From contig JASJFT010000123.1 in the NCBI GenBank assembly GCA_030770425.1, forward strand, positions 62,001 to 126,000: 64,000 nucleotides of DNA. Reading direction: 5' to 3'. Below are positions 55,999 to 64,000 of the stretch, piece after piece (within the stretch, counting starts at the first letter, position 1; every line of letters starts with the position of its first letter). The notes beneath the pieces are model-generated. The model saw nothing but the letters and a program-made list of their open reading frames with translations. It ran no database searches and was not told the origin of the DNA. Source of the stretch: Darksidea phi (taxonomy: Eukaryota; Ascomycota; Dothideomycetes; Pleosporales; Lentitheciaceae). Both the position numbers and the translations under genes were made by a program.

Positions 55999-58395
55999 TC
56001 AACCAAAATTATATCCTGCTGGAGTCCGCAACACTTCTTCTGGCCCCGGAACCGGCATCGGAATGGTTGGCCATTGGCTAGAAAAATCGAAGCTGGCCGC
56101 CCAATCGTAATCGGGGAATTGATCCAGCATGGGTGGGTAACCGCCGTAGTCCGAGCCGCCGTCCCATGTATCGAAGCTCATGTTAGCCGGGTTGGTATGG
56201 GGATTGGGCGGTATCCGAAGTTGCATCGGAGGTGGGTTTGGATTCTGGTCCTGGTTTGGATGCTGATTTGGGTTTGGGTTTAGGTTTACGTCGAAATTTG
56301 CAGGTACTGTTGTTCCTGATGTTATGGGAAGATTGGAGGGTTGTGGTGGCCGCATTGTCTCTTTGGCTTCCTTGTCGTAGTCTGCGATCGTTTGTCAGTA
56401 GACTCGAGGCAAGAGCGATAAGTGTGGGCTTACCAGGTGTGGTAGGTTGTGTCTGGGCGTTCGATGGAATGGCTTCCTCGCCGTTGTAAGGGTTCGCCAT
56501 GTGTCCGAACACTTCACGCCAGTACCAAAACATATCGAAGCTGACGGACATGCTCAGTCGCGTGCGAAGTCGTATGCCCAACGACTCCACAGCCCCGTTG
56601 TTCCTGCGAAAGATCTCGTTACTGCCCCAAAGGTTCGTCATAATTGCTCCTACTCTTGCTCCTAGATCGTTCTCCTGTAGCGAGGTGCTCTTGCTGAACT
56701 GGACTGCATTGAAATAGGCTCGTTCGCCGGCTGCGAGATCTAGGTGCTGTGACAGCGGGCTACGACAAAGCTTGAGAATGCAGAAGCCGGCTAATGAGAC
56801 GGTCCTGTCAATGAAAGATTGCGAAATGAAAGCAAAGTTCGTTTGCCGCATCATTGTATTCGCTGCCTGGAGAGTGGAGATGCAAAGTGAGTAAAGACGA
56901 CTGAGAGCCTCAGTATCCGGGCCTGGGTGGGTAGGATGCGCGAAAAAGTGAAACGCTAGGACATGAATCCGGGTGCAGCTAAGTTGGAACATATCTAACA
57001 CGTTAGATCCTTTTCATTGCTTGTGCATGTGAGGCGTTGACTTACCAAGCTCACTAGGTGAGGCTGAAGCCAAAGTAAGTAGTTGTGAATCGAAGATGCT
57101 AATCAAGGTGCGAAGGTTGCTGACGTCGCAATTTATAGATTTTAAGTGTGTTCTTGACATTGCCGCTAGAGCTTTGTGAAGTATGATGTAGAGCTTGTGG
57201 TTGAATTGAAGGTCAGCTGGGAGATACGCGAGGGTGTCTTCACGTTCCTTCTCGTCGTCATCGAAGAAAGAGTCGGCAATAACAAGTGGAGGTATGCCTT
57301 CCGCGCAACTCGTCCTATATCCCATCAGTAACTACAGATATAAAAAGTACTCAGGGCGTCTCACCGTATAGACACAATAACGCAGTGCATCCACAGCTTC
57401 GCTCGAAAGATCTTTTGATCCTGGTCTTTTTTCAACGGCGTCCTTGCAAAATCCTGCCCAACCCCCGCAACATGAAGGCCAATTTGCGTAGCGAGATGGA
57501 CCGCAGCGCCACAAAGCACATGCGTCATATCCTTGTACATTGAATTCGTCGGTAAACGCCATGTACATAGGATGAGTAGGCCCTGGATGACCGGAATAGG
57601 CGTCGATCGTAGCGCCATAGAAGAGAAAGCAAGAGGGATGATGAGTTGACTGGTCTGATGAAGAATTGTCGGATCATCGGCATACTGCCTCGATCCCGTG
57701 ACGACAATGCTCCAAAAGAGGAAGGGCGAAAGCTCGTAGTACTCGTTAGGACTAGTCAGACTCAAATGGGAGTCCAGTATCGGAAGTAGCGGATTATACT
57801 GGGTGAAGTATCTGAGAGTAAGGTTAGCACAACCCCGCGGACCCAACATCATCCGAAGCACCTACAGCGCAAAACAATCATCGATCCTCTTGGCATCCAC
57901 CAAAAACCCATCCAAACTCCTCGCAAGCGTAGGTCTCCGTCCCTCCGCCCCCGTCGCAGTGCTCCCCGGCGCCTCAAAATGTGGACTCATACTCTCACTA
58001 GCCTCGGTCCCCTCCCTACTTGAATACGTACCAGAAGCCGGACCCAAGGGACTATGGAACGCACCATGGCCCTCAAAAGCCGATCCAGGTGTTGAGTGCG
58101 ATTGATTGGGGTCATGCGGTTGGCCTTGGCGTATATTCCAGCGAAGCTCCTCCAGCTCGCGGCGCATCTCTGCCTTGGTCTGTCGAAGATTGCGCGTGGA
58201 TGTGGGCAGGATTCTGCACTCTAGACTCATTTTCTTGCAACGGGTGCAAGGCTCATGTGGCGTCTTGTGTTGCTCGACATCACAGCGAATCTAGCCATGA
58301 TTAGCAACGCATTTCATTCATTGAGCGCCTCCTTCACAAAATACCTTCTGCTGCCGACACTCGACGCACGCCTTGCGTCTCGGAGCAGTAGTCAT
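55999..58395 (-). CDS. Zn2Cys6 transcription factor with fungal-specific TF domain
   Basis: Six exons (58395-58345, 58290-57866, 57811-57365, 57314-57046, 56994-56434, 56381-55999; introns 50-54 bp) give 711 residues. The N-terminal binuclear cluster has Cys at 10, 13, 20, 32, 35 and 42 (spacing CX2CX6CX11CX2CX6C) and is split by intron 1 after Lys17. A coiled-coil linker follows (ETxR-type QTKAEMRRELEELRW), then a Ser/Gly-rich stretch. The middle homology region starts around YFTQYNPLLPIL and includes FWSIVVTGSRQY and HLATQIGLHVAG, typical of Fungal_trans. The tail is Asn/Pro-rich and ends with acidic/aromatic activation-like sequence. Its position at the end of a stretch with an efflux pump and decayed metabolic genes suggests a pathway regulator (inference). 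Targets are unknown. Confidence 0.9.
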
Positions 58396-59259
58396 CGTAA
58401 CAGCGCGCACAACACCAGCCACAACTCAGCAGATACCATTCACCGGCGTCAAAGAGTGTTGCGCGGGGCAGAAAATTGTGACAGAAGAAGCTGCTGGAGC
58501 AGTTCTTAGACAGGTTTACGACATCATTCGGACGGTGGGGAGTGCCTCCGAGAAAAGACCGATGCGGGGCGATCTCTGCTCAGGGCTCTGCGAAAAGCTC
58601 CTTTTTCCCTTTAATCTTTTAGGTACTAGAAAACTGTGTCGTTGGAACAGGTTGGTTAGCGTTATCTGTGCTCCACTTGCTGCTGAGCTCTGCGGATGCG
58701 ACTGGTTACGCATGCCCTAGAAGATTTGCGACATCCCTGTTAGCCCCCTCACTCCTTGGAGTAGCTTCCGTTCGTCGTTCAATGGATCACCCTCTTTTGC
58801 CCATCGTAGTCTGATGAGACAGGCATGGATAAATTAGCGCAGTTCGCACATCACGAGCAAAGATCTAAGTTTGTGTGCGTCCCTCGGAGCGAAAGGCTAT
58901 TCACCTTCCCACATCCAAATGAATGCATTCATCATCTGGAAGTCCTCCCTTCGTCGTCGTTCCGACCGCCCCAACTTCTCTATATGCGATAGTTCTTCTA
59001 AATGCGTTATAGGATATCACAAGATCAACGCACCCGATCCGATCTTCACGTCCATCAAACAGCTCCAAACGACTGCTCATGAACGAGAGTATGGAAAAAA
59101 AAAGGTGCGTCGCAAACAAAAGAAACACAGGACATGAAAGTGCGAAGACGAAAAATGTATCTTTGACCAAACCACTGGGACCCGCCCAAGCAACAACAGC
59201 GAGAGAAAGGATCCTAGGCGTACCGTAGAGACGCCCAGACTCCCGCCCTATCACTTATG
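58396..59259. other. Promoter side of the Zn2Cys6 gene and 3' flank of NAD kinase
   Basis: No gene supported. An A9 run sits near 59095-59103. Frames here are short and lack motifs. Confidence 0.45.
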
Positions 59260-61185
59260 TTACATGAACGGGAGGACCATACCCTTCCTGATGGGGCTGT
59301 CCCTGCCACCACTGGTAGAGCCTTCAGCAGAGTATCCTGAATCGCCGTCGTCGTTATCAAAGTCGATATCGAAGCCGGTATCTTGGTCTTCCACTTGCTC
59401 CTCCGCTCCATCGCCATCCCACGCCTTTTGCGTTGCGCCGCGATTGTTCCATCTCAGAGTACGCGAGATGGAGTCGAACCACTCAGTGGGCCGTGAGAGC
59501 ACGGTGGGAAAGGGATACTGCGAGGCGGCAATAGTGACGTGGTCGCCTTGTCGGAGCTCCACGCGACCCTTGCCGTCGAAGGCGCAGTAGGCGGTTGCGC
59601 GCGAGTTGCGGGGTACTGCTATCCGAAGGAGCATGCTATCATTGAGCAGCATCGGCCTGAAGCTGAGTGTATGTGGGCAGATGGGTGTCAAAAGAATAGC
59701 AGGAATGTCTGGGTGGACAAGGGAGCCGCCGGCAGAGAGGGAGTAGGCGGTTGATCCGGTAGGTGTGGAGAAGATACAGCCGTCCGCCTGAACCACGGTG
59801 AGAAGATTGCCGTCACCGTAAAGCTCCAGGTTCGATACGTAAGGTGACGGCCCGCGATCAATGACAAGCTCGTTGAGCACCTCAAACTGCTCTGCTTCAA
59901 CGTGCTGGGGGGCACCAGCGCCCGCGGATTTCTGGTAGCGGTAGACGGTACAAGTGAAGCGCATGCGGAGGTTCACGCGCATACCGGCATCGGTCATGAT
60001 GTTGTTGAGCGCTTCCTTGTACTGCGGAAACTGGAAGTTGGTGAGGAAACCGAGACTGCCCAGTGAAAAGGAGAGAATCGGCGGGACGATGCGCTGGAAG
60101 AGCCAAGAGGTGAACAGCACGGTTCCATCGCCTCCAAGTGTCAGCACAAGATCAAACTTTTCGGGAGCCTCCCAGCACAGCTCCGGAGTCCAAAAGCGGA
60201 GCATGGTATCAAAGCGAGCGTCCTTGGCCAGGAGAGAGGGCATGTCGAATCGCTTCGACTTGCGGAGCTTTTGGTCCACATAGACGTTCACACCGACGTC
60301 TGATCCGTTGCGAGGCGTGCAGAGAAGCCACTCGGCCAGCTCGCGCGTGAGGTAGACAAGCTCATTGTCGCGCGCCTTGGTCACAATCATGACATTACGG
60401 ACAGTCATCTTGATCGGGCGGCGCTGAAGTTGCTTGGAAACCTCCCGCACGCTGGTCGCAGTTTGCATGAGGCGCGAGTGCGAAATGGTCTCGTCCTCGG
60501 CCATCTCGTCTAGAACCTTGTCGAGGTTGACGGCCTTGTCAAACTTCTTGTGGAAGTAGCAGGGGGAGGCCAGCGCGGCCATCTTGCTCGCAGAGAGCTG
60601 GTCGGAATTCAGGTTGAGGCCGGCGAGCGCCTCACTCAGCCGGCGGTTGTACGAGGCTTCCAACGAGAGCGACTTGGGCGCATCGTCCTTGGTCGCATCC
60701 ATGACCAAGGCATTCATCGAGGTGACGCCCGAGGCTTGTGACGTGGGTGGGCGCGAATGCAGCGCCTTGAGGATGGTCTGGCGGGGGATCGAGTCGATCG
60801 AGTAGGCGTTCTTGCGGTGCTTGCGATTGCGATGCTCACGGAACGAGTTCTGGGGGAGCACCGACAGGTTTTCAATCGACGATGTAGTGCTGATGGAAGC
60901 CACCGGCTCGGCCGGGTTGGATTCGTCCGACTTGGATGTGGGCGTGGGATCGCGGGGCGGGGCGGGCGCACTGCCGCTGGCGTTTGCGGCTACTACCGAT
61001 TGCGCATTGCATCTGTGTGTGTCGGGGTGGCTTGGAAGACTCGCATGTGGAGGACGCGGAGAGGTGGGAGCGGCGCCGTGGGTTAAGGTTGAATCGACGG
61101 AATTAAGGTCGGAGAAAGCATGGCGCTGTGGGGACAACACCGGATGAATCTTGGTTGGAGTGTTCGGCTCCCCGTGGCTAAGCAT
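59260..61185 (-). CDS. NAD+ kinase (Utr1-like)
   Basis: A single exon, 641 residues. The enzyme phosphorylates NAD+ (often also NADH) with ATP to give NADP(H). The catalytic half begins near residue 260 (RNVMIVTKARDNELVYLTRE). It has the diagnostic GGDG (351-354) in LVLTLGGDGTVLF, SLGSLGFLTNF, the NE motif in VLNELVIDRGPSPYV (about 438-439), and TPTGSTAYSLSAGG (474-487), which binds NAD. The N-terminal 240 residues are Pro/Ser-rich and poorly conserved, as in fungal Utr1-type enzymes; no mitochondrial presequence is obvious, so I expect it in the cytosol. The C-terminal tail is Asp/Gly-rich. The start is the first ATG of the frame. Confidence 0.93.
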   Translation of the reverse strand: MLSHGEPNTPTKIHPVLSPQRHAFSDLNSVDSTLTHGAAPTSPRPPHASLPSHPDTHRCNAQSVVAANASGSAPAPPRDPTPTSKSDESNPAEPVASISTTSSIENLSVLPQNSFREHRNRKHRKNAYSIDSIPRQTILKALHSRPPTSQASGVTSMNALVMDATKDDAPKSLSLEASYNRRLSEALAGLNLNSDQLSASKMAALASPCYFHKKFDKAVNLDKVLDEMAEDETISHSRLMQTATSVREVSKQLQRRPIKMTVRNVMIVTKARDNELVYLTRELAEWLLCTPRNGSDVGVNVYVDQKLRKSKRFDMPSLLAKDARFDTMLRFWTPELCWEAPEKFDLVLTLGGDGTVLFTSWLFQRIVPPILSFSLGSLGFLTNFQFPQYKEALNNIMTDAGMRVNLRMRFTCTVYRYQKSAGAGAPQHVEAEQFEVLNELVIDRGPSPYVSNLELYGDGNLLTVVQADGCIFSTPTGSTAYSLSAGGSLVHPDIPAILLTPICPHTLSFRPMLLNDSMLLRIAVPRNSRATAYCAFDGKGRVELRQGDHVTIAASQYPFPTVLSRPTEWFDSISRTLRWNNRGATQKAWDGDGAEEQVEDQDTGFDIDFDNDDGDSGYSAEGSTSGGRDSPIRKGMVLPFM

Positions 61186-62999
61186 GATTACGGCTTTACT
61201 TGGTCTGTCAAAGCGTCTTCGGAAAAAGATAGAATTGCAAAGCCGCGGAGTCGTGCGAGCAATTGAGGTGTATTAGACGTCGGCGGCCGGAGGGGTGCAG
61301 CAAAGTATGTACAGCGAAGAGACAAACGTAACCAGACGTAGGGTCGAATGATATATGCACCGGGCAATGAAAGAAGCTGAGAATAACGACAGCAAAGGCG
61401 TGACAGTGGCTACTGCATGGCAGCGAGGCGTGAAGTTGGCCGTGAACTGCTCGAGCGATGGCTTGCACAACCGCCGGTGACGAGATCCAATAGAGGGAAC
61501 AAAGAGCCCGGCTCGACCAATGGGAATGAACGAAAGAGAACGGTCGACGTTAAGAGAGTGTGACGAAAAGACACGACGGCAGGCCGCGCCAAAGGTGAAG
61601 AGGCGGAGGTGGAAGTCGTGCTGGACGAGACGCCACTAGGCACGAAGCCGCGCCTCTATATTCACTTTGCCAGCGCTGCACCCTCGACCACGCATCCTCC
61701 ACCGCTGCTCCACGCGCCTGCCTCAGACTTCTACACCGAAACCCGGTGGCGGCTAACCAGCGCGGACGTGTGAGACTTCGTGTGTATCACGCTCGCGGGT
61801 CTCTACCAGATTCACCCCAGCCGCCAGAATCAAGCTTCGCACAAGCTTTGACGTCGGCCTCAGAGCGTAAACACGAGAGGCGCATGTCAGCCTGTTATCT
61901 CAGGCACTGTTTCCTCCACGCCCACTGCTTCTTGTCCCTGCAGCTCTCCCAGCGCAGAGGATTGGAGCATCGTCTCCGTGGGGCATCAGAACTGCCCCTC
62001 GCTGACAGGTCTCAGATCCCTGTAACATCTCCAAGACCACAAAGTCTTGCCTCTGTGTCGGTCAATGTCTTCAGGCACGCTACATGACACAAGTAAAATG
62101 AGCCTCAGCATTGCAAGAACAGAGAGGGCGGTCTAGCCTTCGGGTGCGGCTCGGCGGTTGCAGCAGGCGAATAACGATGCCTGCCACGCGAAACGGGGCG
62201 GGGGTGGCCTGTCTGTCTCGGCCTCCCTCCTTTGTAGCATTTTGCTACACGTCTCCACCCTATCCACCCTCGATTTTGCAACAAAGCCGTCAGCAGACAC
62301 CATGCTGCTTTTGGCCTGCCGTTTGATCCGGACAACCCCACGATAATCATACGCCTCAGAAACGTGTGGCCAAGGAGCTAGGTTCAAAAGAACTCAGGTG
62401 CGGCACCGCACGTGCAAAGAATTGCGCGAGGTGGACCGATTGCTTGCGTACTGCCTGCTTTGCGGAAACGGACGATGCCTATTTCGCTGGGAGGATTCGT
62501 GCCATCTGCTGCTTGAAACCCGCATGGACTGTCTTGCGCCACAGTCTGAACCTCATGCTCGTAAATGACGCATGTGCAGGCCTTGTTGAAGCGCCTCGCG
62601 CTCGATTGATTACAGCCAGTCCACTCGATGGAGATAGCGAGGTTTTGTGATGCAACGTGCATAAATCGCGCTGTTTGGAAGATGATTGGTGCGACTGCCG
62701 TTTTGCTGCCAAATTAGGAAAACCACAAGCACGGGGGGTCAGATTCACAGGACATGGAAGCCGAGGAAGAAAGCCGAATGTGATTTGAAGTTGTCTGCTA
62801 CAGGCAGGTATGTACCCTCCAATTGGTCAAATATCTTTTGTGAATGTTGCGAGCGCCCGGCGGCTACGAACGAACTATCGATAGCCGCCAGGAGCCGAAT
62901 CAAAATGAAACCATAACTTTTGTGTCGCCAAGTGTCGTGGTATCTATGAGTGTGAAGACGTACCGAGAAATCAGGGCGATACGGAGCGCCCTCGGCGCC
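61186..62999. other. Long intergenic region between spermidine synthase and NAD kinase
   Basis: 1.8 kb with no gene I can support. It must hold the NAD kinase promoter/leader at its left end and the spermidine synthase 3' region at its right end. Many short overlapping frames lie on both strands at 61.2-62.9 kb, without motifs or consistent coding character. No repeat was noticed. Confidence 0.5.

Positions 63000-64000
<1,001 letters not shown>

Overview
This window looks like chromosomal DNA of a filamentous ascomycete (Pezizomycotina, possibly Dothideomycetes; the class is my inference). The evidence is the many short GT-AG introns of about 46-115 bp with CTAAC/CTGAC-like branch points, and the gene content: HET-domain genes, a trifunctional TrpC, a cutinase, a DHA2 efflux pump and a Zn2Cys6 regulator. 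I resolved exon structures by keeping the reading frame across splice sites and by family conservation, not by transcript evidence.

Layout. 0-7 kb: a broken alpha/beta-hydrolase gene at the left edge, a single-exon HET gene, a small hypothetical gene, and then gene relics, including the tail of a proline-iminopeptidase-like hydrolase. 7.1-16.1 kb: FMP27/Hobbit, a giant bridge-like lipid-transfer protein. 17-24.4 kb: doubtful small genes, a cutinase, a divergent kinase-like protein, and an FAD monooxygenase that ends 26 bp from the kinase-like gene. 26.5-30.3 kb: glutathione-dependent formaldehyde dehydrogenase and an AhpC/TSA-type thioredoxin-fold protein. 31.1-39.4 kb: nucleoporin NUP192 and the trifunctional tryptophan enzyme, divergently transcribed. 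40.1-42.2 kb: a BRCT protein with a WGR-like region.

42.7-58.4 kb: the most unusual stretch. Intact genes (a DHA2 transporter, a second HET gene, a GNAT acetyltransferase, an isocitrate-lyase/PEP-mutase family enzyme, a Zn2Cys6 regulator) are interleaved with decayed ones: a nearly full-length flavin-containing monooxygenase, the terminal reductase domain of an NRPS-like enzyme, a 3beta-HSD-type dehydrogenase with two nonsense codons, and a truncated glutathione synthetase fragment. A transporter, a regulator and several broken tailoring or core enzymes together suggest the remains of a secondary-metabolite cluster. This is inference; only the individual relics can be seen.

59.2-64.0 kb: NAD kinase and the 3' part of spermidine synthase, which runs off the right edge.

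I saw no tRNA, rRNA, CRISPR array or intact transposon.
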